Assembly: GCA_023404675.1 (NCBI GenBank)
Contig: JAEYAW010000020.1
Location: forward strand, 1 to 64,000
Direction: 5' to 3'
Source of the DNA: Pseudomonadota bacterium
GTDB taxonomy: Bacteria > Pseudomonadota > Alphaproteobacteria > Rhizobiales > Xanthobacteraceae
Length of the DNA stretch: 64,000 nt
This document shows positions 8,954 to 17,290 of this stretch, one piece after another (positions within the stretch are counted from its first letter, which is position 1; every line of letters starts with the position of its first letter). The position numbers and the translations under genes are program-made. The notes below the pieces were generated by a model that was given only the letters and a program-made list of their open reading frames with translations, ran no database searches and was not told the DNA's origin.

Positions 8954-9745
8954 ATGCGTGCACTTCAGACCGCAGCGACCGGAATGGCAGCCCAGGAGCT
9001 GAACGTTCAGGTTATTTCCAACAACATCGCGAACGTGCGGACCACCGGCTACAAGAAGCAGCGGGCGGCGTTCCAGGACCTGATCTACGAGCACGTGCGC
9101 CGCGTCGGCGCGCAGGCTTCCACGCAGGGCACGATCCTGCCGGTCGGCGTCGATCTCGGCGGCGGCGTCAAGACGGTCGGCACCCCGCGCCTGATGACGC
9201 AAGGCACCCTGTCCGCAACCGGCAACGACCTCGATCTCGCGGTCCGCGGCGAAGGCTTCTTCAAGATTCAGCTGCCGGACAGCACCTATGCCTATACCCG
9301 CGACGGTTCGTTCACCACGGACAATCAGGGCCGCATCGTCACCGCTCAGGGCAACCCGGTGCAGCCCACCATCACCATTCCGACCAACGCCACCAGCATC
9401 ACCATCAACGCGCAGGGCCAGGTCTCCGTCACCCTGCCGGGGTCCACGACGCCGAGCGTGCTCGGCCAGATCGGCCTGACCCGCTTCCTCAACAAGGCGG
9501 GTTTGCAGCCGGTCGGCGACAACATGTTCACCGAAACACCGGCCTCCGGCCCGCCGCAGGACGGCACCGCCAACGTCGATGGTCTCGGCGACATCCAGCA
9601 ATCCAATCTCGAACAGGCGAACGTGGAAGTGGTGTCGGAAATCTCCGACCTGATCGCGGCCCAGCGCGCCTATGAGATGAACGCCAAGGTCGTCAGCGCC
9701 GCCGACCAGATGATGCAGTCCGCCGCCAACCTGTTCCGGGCCTAA
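8954..9745 (+). CDS. flgG: Flagellar distal rod protein FlgG
   Basis: FlgG builds the distal rod that crosses the periplasm. The 263-residue length is typical. The N-terminal motif SNNIANVRTTGYKKQRA (about residues 21-37) and the C-terminal helix with AQRAYEMNAKVVSAADQMMQ are hallmarks of the family. A GGAGA ribosome-binding site precedes the ATG. It is 12 nt downstream of flgF and 12 nt before the flgA start. Confidence 0.98.
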   Translation: MRALQTAATGMAAQELNVQVISNNIANVRTTGYKKQRAAFQDLIYEHVRRVGAQASTQGTILPVGVDLGGGVKTVGTPRLMTQGTLSATGNDLDLAVRGEGFFKIQLPDSTYAYTRDGSFTTDNQGRIVTAQGNPVQPTITIPTNATSITINAQGQVSVTLPGSTTPSVLGQIGLTRFLNKAGLQPVGDNMFTETPASGPPQDGTANVDGLGDIQQSNLEQANVEVVSEISDLIAAQRAYEMNAKVVSAADQMMQSAANLFRA

Positions 9746-9757
9746 GGGAGGGTGATC

Positions 9758-10837
9758 ATGTTCCGCTATCTTCTCGTCGGTGCTCTCGCAGCCGGCTACG
9801 CGACAGCCGCGAACGCGCAGAGCCTCAGCGAGCGGCTGGGCACGCCCGCCCTGCGCGCCGAGGTCCTAGTGTCCTCCGACATCGTCCGGATCGGCGATCT
9901 GGTGGAGAACGCGGGCGCGTCGGCGCGCATCGCCGTCTACCGCGCGCCGGATCCCGGAACCACCGGCACGCTGCCGGTCGCGCAGGTGCTCGACGTGCTG
10001 CGCAATTACCAGCTGTTCGGCGTGGACACCCGCGATCTTCAGACCGTTGCCATCACCCGCAACGCTCGCACCATCTCCACCCGGGAGATCGAGGCCGAGA
10101 TTGCCCGCGCGCTCGCGCAGCAAGGCGGGATCGGCGATGCAGCGGACATCGCGCTGACCTTCGATCGCGAGCCGCGCCCGCTGCAGCTCGACGCGGCGAT
10201 GACCGCGCCGCTTCGTGCGATCGCAACCCGCCGCGATCCGCGCAGCGCCCGCTTCGACGTGACCTTCGAGATCGCGGGCGCCGCGAACAACGCGCCGGTC
10301 CGCCTGCGCTACACCGGCACCGCTGTCGAAACGGTCGAGACCGCCGTCCTGACCCGCACGGTGGAACGCGGCGAAGTCCTGAAGGCCGGCGACGTCGCGA
10401 TGGAACGCCGGCCCCGGACGGAGGTCGGCCCTGAAACGTTCCCGGCCGAGCGCGCGCAGGGACTTCAGGCCCGCCGGACATTACGGCTCGGGCAGCCGCT
10501 GAAACAGGCCGATCTCGGCAAGGCGGATCTGGTTCAGAAGGACCAGCCGGTGATGCTGATCTATGAAGCGCCCGGCCTCTATCTGACCATGCGCGGCAAG
10601 ACGCTCGACAACGGCGCGGAGGGCGACACGGTGAACGTGCTCAACCTCCAGTCCAAACGCACCGTGACCGGCATCGTGATCGGCCCCGGACGCGTGTCGA
10701 TCTCGCCGCCCGCAGCGCCTCAATCCGCGCCTGTCGCGATCTCCGCGGCTGCGCCTGCCCAACAGACCGCATCGTCCGAGCGGGCGAAGACCCAGGACCG
10801 CATCATGCCCACCACCAAGTCCGCCCAAGCCGAGTAA
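9758..10837 (+). CDS. flgA: P-ring assembly chaperone FlgA
   Basis: FlgA is a periplasmic chaperone for FlgI and the P ring. I chose the ATG at 9758 because GGGAGGG lies 6 nt before it; a GTG at 9752 falls too close to that site. A signal peptide ends near residue 20 (ANA-Q). A SAF domain covers about residues 195-260 and the C-terminal beta domain ends near 310. A tail of about 45 residues rich in Ala, Pro and Gln follows. This 359-residue protein is longer than the enterobacterial FlgA (about 220), as is usual in this group. Confidence 0.92.
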   Translation: MFRYLLVGALAAGYATAANAQSLSERLGTPALRAEVLVSSDIVRIGDLVENAGASARIAVYRAPDPGTTGTLPVAQVLDVLRNYQLFGVDTRDLQTVAITRNARTISTREIEAEIARALAQQGGIGDAADIALTFDREPRPLQLDAAMTAPLRAIATRRDPRSARFDVTFEIAGAANNAPVRLRYTGTAVETVETAVLTRTVERGEVLKAGDVAMERRPRTEVGPETFPAERAQGLQARRTLRLGQPLKQADLGKADLVQKDQPVMLIYEAPGLYLTMRGKTLDNGAEGDTVNVLNLQSKRTVTGIVIGPGRVSISPPAAPQSAPVAISAAAPAQQTASSERAKTQDRIMPTTKSAQAE

Positions 10838-10842
10838 CCGCC

Positions 10843-11601
10843 ATGCCGATTTTCAAAACACTCCGGCGCTTCGCGCTGCTGACGTCCGGCCTGACTTTGG
10901 CGGCTTTCGGCGGCGGATGCTCCTCCCTCGAACGCATGGCCCAGCTCGGTGAGAAACCGCCGCTGTCCGCCATCGACAATCCGACCACGCAGCCTGGCTA
11001 CAAGCCCGTCCAGATGCCGATGCCGGCACCGCAACTGGCTTCCTACAACCCGAACTCGCTGTGGCGGAACGGATCGCGGGCCTTCTTCAAGGACCAGCGC
11101 GCGCATCAGGTCGGCGACCTTTTGACGGTTCAGGTGAACTTCACCGACCGCGCCAATATCGCCAACGATACCCAGCGCAGCCGTTCGGCGAAGGAAGACT
11201 CCGGAATAGACGACTTCATCGGCAGCAAGCTGCTCACGGGCAACGCCGCCAAGGTTCTCCCCGGCCGCATTCTGACGCTGGACTCCACCGCCTCCACGGA
11301 AGGCAAGGGCTCGGTGACACGACAGGAGGCCTTGCAGACCAATGTCGCCACCGTGGTGACGCAGGTTCTGCCCAACGGCAACCTCGTGGTCGAGGGCAAG
11401 CAGGAAATCCGGGTGAACTTCGAAATCCGCGAACTGATCGTCGCGGGCATCGTCCGGCCGGAGGATATCCAGAGCGACAACACCATCGACTCGTCGAAGA
11501 TCGCCCAGGCCCGCATCGCCTATGGCGGCCGCGGCCAGATCACCGACGTGCAGCAGCCCCGCTACGGCCAGCAGGTTCTCGACGTGCTGCTGCCCTTCTA
11601 A
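10843..11601 (+). CDS. flgH: Flagellar L-ring lipoprotein FlgH
   Basis: FlgH forms the outer-membrane L ring of the basal body. The 252-residue protein has a lipoprotein signal peptide with the lipidated Cys at residue 26 (context AAFGGGC), and the conserved ring domain including SLWRNGSRAFFKDQRA (about residues 65-81). It starts 5 nt after the flgA stop and closes the flgFGAH operon, which ends at the terminator at 11690-11732. Confidence 0.97.
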   Translation: MPIFKTLRRFALLTSGLTLAAFGGGCSSLERMAQLGEKPPLSAIDNPTTQPGYKPVQMPMPAPQLASYNPNSLWRNGSRAFFKDQRAHQVGDLLTVQVNFTDRANIANDTQRSRSAKEDSGIDDFIGSKLLTGNAAKVLPGRILTLDSTASTEGKGSVTRQEALQTNVATVVTQVLPNGNLVVEGKQEIRVNFEIRELIVAGIVRPEDIQSDNTIDSSKIAQARIAYGGRGQITDVQQPRYGQQVLDVLLPF

Positions 11602-11689
11602 GGAACACATGACGCGGCCGCCGGGCCGATCGCGTCGCACGAGCTCCCCGTCCATCCGGTGAACCTAGGCGCCAGATGGATGTTCACGA

Positions 11690-11732
11690 CGCGGCTGCCG
11701 TTAGCTCCCCTGACGGCGGCCGCGTTCGTTTT
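11690..11732 (+). terminator. Intrinsic terminator of the flgFGAH operon
   Basis: A 12-bp stem (11690-11701 with 11713-11724, one G-T pair) encloses an 11-nt loop and is followed by TTCGTTTT. An alternative longer pairing exists between 11612-11622 and 11715-11725, so this leader may fold in more than one way. Confidence 0.75.
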
Positions 11733-11819
11733 AAATGATCACGAAAACGATTTACAAACGTCGTGCGGACACGGCAATGTCTGGTGGAACTTGTGACGTC
11801 GATTTCAGGACGAAACATC

Positions 11820-12113
11820 ATGACGATATTTCGCGTGTTTCTTGTCTCGATTGCCCTGACCATTTCGACCGCATCAGCCCCCGCGGCGGTGCTCGACCTT
11901 TACACGATGACCTGCCAGCAGTTCGTGGAATCGGACAAGGACACCGTCTCGATCATGCTGGCCTGGCTCGACGGCTGGTATAAAGGCGACAGCGACGAAG
12001 CCAAGATCGACACCGATGTCTTCGTCGAGAACGCGCGGCAGATCGGTGCCTATTGCGGAAAAAATCCGACCACCAGCATCGTCAACGCGGCCGAGCACGT
12101 GCTCGGAAAATAG
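11820..12113 (+). CDS. HdeA/HdeB-like small periplasmic protein
   Basis: The 97-residue protein has a signal peptide (about residues 1-23) and a small domain with two Cys (32 and 79), the pair that forms a disulfide in HdeA. The stretch YTMTCQQF followed by MLAWLDGWYKG is typical of the HdeA family. HdeA and HdeB are periplasmic chaperones that protect unfolded proteins at low pH. I chose the ATG at 11820 because the signal peptide begins there; upstream in-frame codons add non-hydrophobic residues. It is separated from flgH by a terminator, so it probably has its own promoter. A direct tie to motility is not evident. Confidence 0.75.
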   Translation: MTIFRVFLVSIALTISTASAPAAVLDLYTMTCQQFVESDKDTVSIMLAWLDGWYKGDSDEAKIDTDVFVENARQIGAYCGKNPTTSIVNAAEHVLGK

Positions 12114-12206
12114 CGCCTTCGGAAAACATCATCGCGCGGGCGCGCGCTCATCGTGCAGGCTTCCCAATTCTTGAAGCCGAAGCGCGCCGGAAACACGCGG
12201 TGCAAC

Positions 12207-12974
12207 TCACTTCAAGAGAATGTAGTGGCAATCATAGCGGTTCCGGCCGTAGCCGGCATCCGCCAGCGTCGCCGGCGTGCCCAGAAACGTCAGCGCCTCG
12301 ACAAGCAGTTTGGTCCAGCCGTGGAAACGGTAGTTGTGCTTGTGGTGCAGGAACCGCTCGTCTGGCGGGATCTGAAGATCGTTCCCATGCAGACGGCGAT
12401 GCTCCGCCTTGATCAGATCGTCGTGCATTTCCGCGTGGACAAGGCGGTCGGAAAATTCCTCGACATGATGCTCGAAGGAGAAAGATGGCATCCATTCCCG
12501 ATCATGCAGAAAGTCGATATCCGGCAGGACGATGTAGACCACCCCGCCCGGCGCGACGATATCGCAAGTATTCTTCACCGCCCGGATGAAGCTGTCCGCA
12601 TGTTCGAGCACATGCGAAGCCACCACGAAATCGAATGTCCGGCCGATCGCCGCAGCCAGATTATCGTCGTCGATCGAGAAGATCGAATCGGCGCGGCTGC
12701 CGCCATATTTCAGCGTCGGATCGCTATCCGCGAGAACGGCGGTCGCCCCGCCGAACAGGGGCGTCGGCGAAGATCCCGCGCCGATCTCGATTCCATCGCC
12801 GCGCAGCCAGCGCATGGAAAAATGCGATGCGGCGTCATGCGTCCTTGTAAACGATCGGCGCTCGCGAAACCCATGCTGCCCAAAATGCGAGCGAAGCTCT
12901 CTGCTCGACAGATGGGCGAGATCAGGATTTTCCCTGCGATAGATTTCCAGATCCAGGCGGCCCGACAAGATCAT
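12207..12974 (-). CDS. SAM-dependent class I methyltransferase
   Basis: The 255-residue protein has the class I methyltransferase core: GIEIGAGSSPTPL (about residues 60-72, SAM-binding glycine loop), an acidic residue after the second strand (LADSD near 82), and FDFVVASHVLEHAD (about 113-126), the motif seen in Methyltransf_11/12 families. The N-terminus resembles short segments found in glycosyl- and methyltransferases of cell-surface glycan loci. The substrate cannot be read from the sequence. It lies alone inside the flagellar cluster, convergent with the HdeA-like gene, so modification of flagellin glycan or surface sugar is possible but unproven. Confidence 0.75.
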   Translation of the reverse strand: MILSGRLDLEIYRRENPDLAHLSSRELRSHFGQHGFRERRSFTRTHDAASHFSMRWLRGDGIEIGAGSSPTPLFGGATAVLADSDPTLKYGGSRADSIFSIDDDNLAAAIGRTFDFVVASHVLEHADSFIRAVKNTCDIVAPGGVVYIVLPDIDFLHDREWMPSFSFEHHVEEFSDRLVHAEMHDDLIKAEHRRLHGNDLQIPPDERFLHHKHNYRFHGWTKLLVEALTFLGTPATLADAGYGRNRYDCHYILLK

Positions 12975-13158
12975 GAAGGCTATCCTGAAATGACGACCTC
13001 ACACGAGATCTCTGACAAAACGACATACAGAACACATCGATCAGGAAAATATAAATGAAGGGCCGGTCCGACGATCCGCCACTCGCGGCCGGGATTTGCT
13101 CGCGGTTCGGCATCGGGGCAGTCACCAAGGGGCGGCGGGAACCTCCGCCACGCCCGAC

Positions 13159-13581
13159 CTATTCGTCGCGGTAGACCTTCTCGCGCTTCTCGTGACGCTC
13201 CTGCGCCTCAACGGACAGCGTCGCGATAGGGCGCGCTTCCAGCCGCTTGAGCGAGATCGGCTCGCCGGTCTCCTCGCAATAGCCGTACGTATTGTCCTCG
13301 ATCCGCTGCAAGGCGGCGTCGATCTTGGAGATCAGCTTGCGCTGCCGGTCCCTCGCCCGCAGCTCAATCGCGCGGTCGGTCTCGGACGAAGCCCGGTCCG
13401 CGAGATCGGGCAGATTGACGTTCTCTTCCTGGAGCTGCTGCAGGGTCGTCTTCGCTTCCCGGAGGATGTCGTCCTTCCATGCCAGCAACTTGGCGCGAAA
13501 ATACTCGCGCTGCCGATCGTTCATGAACGGCTCTTTCTCGGAAGGGCGGTAATTTTTCAGTTTTTCCAAGGCCAGTCCCAC
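13159..13581 (-). CDS. dksA: RNA polymerase-binding regulator DksA (Cys-poor form)
   Basis: DksA enters the secondary channel of RNA polymerase and, with ppGpp, changes transcription in the stringent response. I chose the GTG at 13581, giving 140 residues with the common N-terminus EKLKNYRPSEKEPFMNDRQ. Frame upstream of this has no family similarity. The coiled-coil tip keeps the acidic pattern DLADRAS. The zinc-finger region YCEETGEPISLKRLEARP keeps only the first of the four usual Cys; the others are Thr, Ser and Ala. This Cys-poor state is typical of alphaproteobacterial DksA and suggests zinc-independent folding. It stands alone, flanked by a methyltransferase and fliX on the same strand. 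Confidence 0.93.
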   Translation of the reverse strand: MGLALEKLKNYRPSEKEPFMNDRQREYFRAKLLAWKDDILREAKTTLQQLQEENVNLPDLADRASSETDRAIELRARDRQRKLISKIDAALQRIEDNTYGYCEETGEPISLKRLEARPIATLSVEAQERHEKREKVYRDE

Positions 13582-13717
13582 CCGTCGCTGCCGGCGCGCA
13601 CACCACGAGCCGGTCCGGCTCTCGATCGGAATCGCGCCGCCCTCGTCTCGCAACATCTCGGCCCGAATCGGTACCGGATGTTCCGGCGACAGACCCCGTC
13701 AGCCTGTCGCGGCGCAG

Positions 13718-13746
13718 CTTATATAGCGGGGCCGGAGCGCGCACAA
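13718..13746 (-). promoter_or_regulatory. Possible sigma-70 promoter of dksA
   Basis: On the minus strand TTGTGC (13746-13741) is followed after 17 nt by TATAAG (13723-13718), about 135 nt before the chosen dksA start. The -35 match is weak and no transcript data are available. Confidence 0.3.
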
Positions 13747-13848
13747 TATGGGTGTGCGCTGAAGCGCGCGGCACTCACAGCTTGCAAAAAAGGCAGCACG
13801 CAGCAGCGCAGGGGGCCACTCGTCATCCGTTCAATGGGTAGCGTCAGA

Positions 13849-14259
13849 TCAGGCCTGCCCGGCCTTGGCGAGTTCAACCTCCACCCGCAGCTCGATTTCG
13901 GCCAGCACGGCGTCGAGGCCCGGATCCCCCGACGATAGTTTGAGATCGGCGGCGGCAGCGCGCAGCCGGCTCACCGTCGCGCCGTCCAGCGCGCCCGAAA
14001 GCAGGCTGAGTTTCAGATCGTCGAGCGTATCGAGCGCATTGCGCCCCCGCGCGACCGACCGTTTCCGGCGCTCGGTCGCATCCTCGACGCTCTGCAGTGC
14101 CAGCAGGGCCTCGATGTTGCCGGCAGGCCGCGTGGCCATGCTGGGGCGCGCCTCTGCCGCCAAGCCCGTCTCCGGTAGCGTGAAGCTTCCGGTTCCCGCC
14201 CGTCGCAGGCCGGACCCGGGTACGCCGGTGGTTGTCCCAGTTGGTCCGTAAATGCGCAT
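13849..14259 (-). CDS. fliX: Flagellar assembly regulator FliX
   Basis: FliX couples early basal-body assembly to class III/IV flagellar gene expression by controlling the sigma-54 activator FlbD. The 136-residue protein has the conserved N-terminus MRIYGPTG, a variable low-complexity middle and a helical C-terminal half with the ALLALQ and LDDLKLSLLSG stretches. The length matches the family. It is transcribed away from flgI, as in Caulobacter, and the intergenic region holds a sigma-54 promoter for flgI. Confidence 0.9.
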   Translation of the reverse strand: MRIYGPTGTTTGVPGSGLRRAGTGSFTLPETGLAAEARPSMATRPAGNIEALLALQSVEDATERRKRSVARGRNALDTLDDLKLSLLSGALDGATVSRLRAAAADLKLSSGDPGLDAVLAEIELRVEVELAKAGQA

Positions 14260-14433
14260 GATTCCATCTCTCGCCGAACGACGGAGTCCGTCCGCGTCCT
14301 TGTGACGGAACCTGAACGTTTATGGTTAACGGCTCGTAAAGAGCCGGCAAAAACTGCCGGACGAGGGCGATTTTGCCGTGACAGGCACCAGCTAAAGATC
14401 AATTAAATTGTTATAATTCAATATGTTATACGT

Positions 14434-14450
14434 TGGCACGGCACTGGCAT
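14434..14450 (+). promoter_or_regulatory. Sigma-54 promoter of the flgI operon
   Basis: TTGGCACGGCACTGGCA has GG (14435-14436) and GC (14447-14448) separated by 10 nt. It lies 62 nt before the flgI ATG and directly downstream of an AT-rich block (about 14397-14430), the same arrangement as at flgF and flgE. Confidence 0.72.
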
Positions 14451-14512
14451 CGTCGCTGCTGCCCGGCCGCCATGTGGGAGCGCGGCGGCCTTGGCGGTTT
14501 GGGGAGCAGACC

Positions 14513-15619
14513 ATGCGACGTTTCTTTTTGGCCGTGATCGCAGCCGTGATTGCAGCCTTGTCAGGCCTACCGGCTCATGCCACCTCGCGGATCAAGGATC
14601 TGGCGAACTTCGAGGGCGTGCGCCAGAACCAGTTGATCGGCTACGGCCTCGTCGTCGGCCTCAACGGATCCGGCGACACGCTGAACAACATCCCGTTCAC
14701 CCGCCAGTCGCTCCAGGCGATGCTGGAACGCATGGGTGTCAACATTCGCGGCGCGACCATCCGTACCGGCAACGTCGCCGCGGTGATGGTGACGGGCAAT
14801 CTGCCCGCCTTCGGCGCGCAGGGCACGCGCATGGACGTGACGGTGTCCGCGCTCGGCGACGCCAAGAGCCTGCAAGGCGGCACGCTGCTGGTGACACCGC
14901 TGCTCGGCGCCGACGGCAACGTCTACGCGGTCGCGCAGGGCTCGCTCGCCATCGGCGGCTTTCAGGCTGAAGGACAGGCCGCCAGCATCACCCGCGGCGT
15001 GCCGACCGTCGGCCGCATCGCCAACGGAGCGATCATCGAGCGCGAGATCGAGTTCGCGCTGAACAGGCTGCCGACCGTCCGCCTTGCCCTGCGCAACGCC
15101 GACTTCACCACGGCCAAGCGGATTGCCGCCGCCGTGAACGATTTCCTTGGCACCAAGACGGCAGAGCCGATGGACCCCTCCACGGTCCAGCTCAACATTC
15201 CCTCCGAGTTCAAGGGCAACGTGGTCGCGCTGCTCACCGATATCGAGCAGTTGCAGGTCGAGCCGGATCTGGCCGCCAAGATCATCATCGACGAGCGCTC
15301 CGGCATCATTGTGATGGGACGCGACGTGCGGGTGGCGACGGTCGCCGTTGCGCAGGGCAACCTCACGGTGACCATCTCGGAAAGCCCGCAGGTCAGCCAG
15401 CCCAACGCCTTCTCGAACGGCCAGACGGTCGTAACGCCCAACACCCGGATCGGTGTGCAGGAGGACGGCAAGAAACTCGCCGTGGTCAAGGACGGCGTCT
15501 CGCTACAGCAACTGGTCGACGGCCTGAACGGCCTCGGCATCGGCCCGCGCGACCTGATCGGCATTCTGCAGGCGATCAAGGCGGCGGGCGCGATCCAGGC
15601 CGACATCGAGGTGATGTGA
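14513..15619 (+). CDS. flgI: Flagellar P-ring protein FlgI
   Basis: FlgI forms the periplasmic P ring around the rod, at the peptidoglycan layer. I chose the ATG at 14513 (GGGGAG 8 nt upstream, followed at once by a signal peptide ending near PAHA-TS); the open frame continues upstream across the promoter. The 368-residue mature-type protein has the family landmarks RIKDLANFEGVRQNQLIGYG (about residues 24-43) and LVDGLNGLGIGPRDLIGILQAIK near the C-terminus. Its TGA overlaps the flgJ ATG by one base. Confidence 0.97.
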   Translation: MRRFFLAVIAAVIAALSGLPAHATSRIKDLANFEGVRQNQLIGYGLVVGLNGSGDTLNNIPFTRQSLQAMLERMGVNIRGATIRTGNVAAVMVTGNLPAFGAQGTRMDVTVSALGDAKSLQGGTLLVTPLLGADGNVYAVAQGSLAIGGFQAEGQAASITRGVPTVGRIANGAIIEREIEFALNRLPTVRLALRNADFTTAKRIAAAVNDFLGTKTAEPMDPSTVQLNIPSEFKGNVVALLTDIEQLQVEPDLAAKIIIDERSGIIVMGRDVRVATVAVAQGNLTVTISESPQVSQPNAFSNGQTVVTPNTRIGVQEDGKKLAVVKDGVSLQQLVDGLNGLGIGPRDLIGILQAIKAAGAIQADIEVM

Positions 15620-15945
15620 TGAGCACCATCCCGCAGAGCGCCCCCGTCGTCAGCCGCTCGGACCTTCAACTCACCGCGGCGCTGGAAAAGGTTTCCCCGG
15701 AGAAGCAGGCCAAGGCTCGCGAGACGGCGACCGACTTCGAGGCGATGTTCCTCAACACGATGTTCTCGCAGATGACCAGCGGCGTGAAGGGCGATGGCCC
15801 GTTCGGCGATACGCCCGGCACCGGCGTATGGCGCTCGATGCTGACGGAAGAATATTCGAAGTCGTTCGCCAAGGCGGGAGGCGTCGGCATCTCCGACGCC
15901 GTCTTCCGCACCCTCATTCTCCAGCAGGCAGGCAGCGCCGGCTGA
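15619..15945 (+). CDS. flgJ: Rod-binding protein FlgJ (single-domain form)
   Basis: The 108-residue protein corresponds to the N-terminal rod-binding domain of FlgJ (DFEAMFLNTMFSQMTSG, about residues 39-55, and the GDTPGTGVWRSMLTEEY stretch). The peptidoglycan-hydrolase domain of enterobacterial FlgJ is absent, as is common in alphaproteobacteria, where a separate enzyme opens the cell wall. Translation is coupled to flgI by the TGATG overlap; I prefer this ATG to the GTG three bases earlier. Confidence 0.9.
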   Translation: MSTIPQSAPVVSRSDLQLTAALEKVSPEKQAKARETATDFEAMFLNTMFSQMTSGVKGDGPFGDTPGTGVWRSMLTEEYSKSFAKAGGVGISDAVFRTLILQQAGSAG

Positions 15946-15975
15946 GCGTAGTTTGTTGAGTACAAGGATCGTCAC

Positions 15976-16458
15976 ATGAGTCAGCAGTCCAATCCCACCC
16001 CCCTCGCTCCCGCTCCTCTTCTCGAGTCGGAAGCACAGAAATTCGCGGAGGAGATGGCGCAAATCATGGATGCGCTGCTCTCGCTCAGCGAACGCGAAAC
16101 CGAGCTGGTGAAAGCAGGCAACATCCGCGAAGCGATGGCGCTGGAAGGCCGCAAGGCCGACCTCTCGCGCCAGTATCTCAAGGGCATCGGCCGTCTGAAG
16201 GTCAGCCAGCCCGCCCTGCGGAAGGTCGCGCCGGACCTTCTCAAGACCCTGCATCGCCATCACGAAACCTTCCGGTCAAGGCTGCAGATGAACCTCACCG
16301 TGCTGGCCACGGCTCACGCCGTCTCGGAAGGCCTGATCCGCGGCGTCAACGGCGAACTCCAGCGCCGCAATACGCCGCAGACCTACACTGCGACCGGCAC
16401 GCGCGCGGTGCCGAACCGGCGGCATGCCGTGCCGCTCAGCGTCAGCCGCTCGATGTGA
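15976..16458 (+). CDS. FlgN-like export chaperone
   Basis: The 160-residue, mostly helical protein fits the FlgN family: a leading Pro-rich segment, a long charged helix (about residues 20-60), a second helix pair, and a C-terminal stretch that ends with a basic tail. FlgN chaperones deliver the hook-filament junction proteins FlgK and FlgL to the export gate. It follows flgJ after 30 nt in the flgI operon, where an unnamed FlgN-like gene is common in this group. FlgK and FlgL are encoded further right in this window. The sequence of this family is poorly conserved, so the call rests partly on position. Confidence 0.7.
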   Translation: MSQQSNPTPLAPAPLLESEAQKFAEEMAQIMDALLSLSERETELVKAGNIREAMALEGRKADLSRQYLKGIGRLKVSQPALRKVAPDLLKTLHRHHETFRSRLQMNLTVLATAHAVSEGLIRGVNGELQRRNTPQTYTATGTRAVPNRRHAVPLSVSRSM

Positions 16459-16464
16459 CGGCGC

Positions 16465-16495
16465 GATGATGCCGCGCGTCCGGGGCGGCATCATC
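16465..16495 (+). terminator. Strong hairpin after the flgI-flgJ-flgN operon
   Basis: A perfect 11-bp stem (16465-16475 with 16485-16495) with a 9-nt loop starts 6 nt after the flgN-like stop. No T-run follows, so it may act as an RNA-stabilising 3' end or a Rho-aided terminator. Confidence 0.5.
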
Positions 16496-16856
16496 CTCGA
16501 TCATGGTCGCCCCGGATCCGGCGGCGACGGTTGATCGTGCGCGCGCCTTGCGCCGAGGGAGCGCTGCGCCGTTCGACGGAGAGCCATCACCGTCGGAACG
16601 TAAAGCGCGTTGTGCGCGGAAAGCGCGCGCAAAACCGGCACGCCGACCTCGGACCGGACCCGGCCAACGGGCATCACAGGCCCTCGCCGGAACGGCGCGG
16701 CACGACGTCGAGCCAATTTAAATCAACCATGCGCTGAATTGGAACCGCCTGCAGACGCGCCCGTTCACTATGTTCCCTAACCTGAGATTCATGGGACCGA
16801 TCTCATATTGATCGCCGGAAGGCTTTTTTGCCTAATCCGGATGGCCAGGAGGCCCC
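16496..16856. other. Gene-free stretch before the flaG-like gene
   Basis: I see no supported gene. The last bases hold an AGGAGG ribosome-binding site (16847-16852) for the downstream gene and a short hairpin with a six-T loop (about 16820-16833). No sigma-54 match was found. Confidence 0.5.
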
Positions 16857-17231
16857 ATGAGCGCAGATTTCAGCATCAAGCCGGCGGGTGCGCCGGTGCA
16901 AACTCCGATTGTACGCGTCGGACTCGACACCCCCGAGTCAGGTGTATCGACACAATTGCCCGCCCAGCAGGCCGTCACCGCGCCTGCGACCGCCGACCAG
17001 CAACCCGCTATTCAGCATAACACCCAGCAGCACGGCGACGAATTGTCCCGACAGGTGACAATCGACCGCGACGCGGCCGCGATCGTCTATCAAGTCGTCG
17101 ATAACCGGAGCGGGACCGTGATCCGGCAGTTTCCGGATCAGGCCGTTCTCACCCGGCGCGCCTACTTCCGGGCGCAGGAGCTGAAGCAGGAGCTTGAGCA
17201 GCAGACTCCCGCTGCGGACGTCCGCGTCTAG
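16857..17231 (+). CDS. FlaG-like protein
   Basis: The 124-residue protein has a disordered Gln/Pro/Thr-rich N-terminal half and a C-terminal domain containing VDNRSGTVIRQFPDQAVL (about residues 81-98), close to the FlaG-family pattern in which a beta hairpin is followed by a dipeptide of Gln and a Pro. FlaG proteins affect filament length or structure in other bacteria. A near-ideal AGGAGG site lies 4 nt before the ATG. It stands alone between the flgI operon and the flaF-flagellin region, pointing at a convergent unknown gene. Confidence 0.65.
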   Translation: MSADFSIKPAGAPVQTPIVRVGLDTPESGVSTQLPAQQAVTAPATADQQPAIQHNTQQHGDELSRQVTIDRDAAAIVYQVVDNRSGTVIRQFPDQAVLTRRAYFRAQELKQELEQQTPAADVRV

Positions 17232-17290
17232 CGCACGCCCTCCTGACAGCGCCGGCATTCGTCCGGCGCGGCCCATCCCCCGATCCATCC

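Noticed and set aside
13739..13759. 7-bp hairpin between dksA and fliX
   Set aside because: Short stem without a T-run on either strand; it may be chance, and I could not assign it to any transcript.
17232..17290. GCGCCGG/CCGGCGC hairpin between the flaG-like gene and its convergent neighbour
   Set aside because: It could help to end transcripts, but it has no T-run, so I did not call it a terminator.
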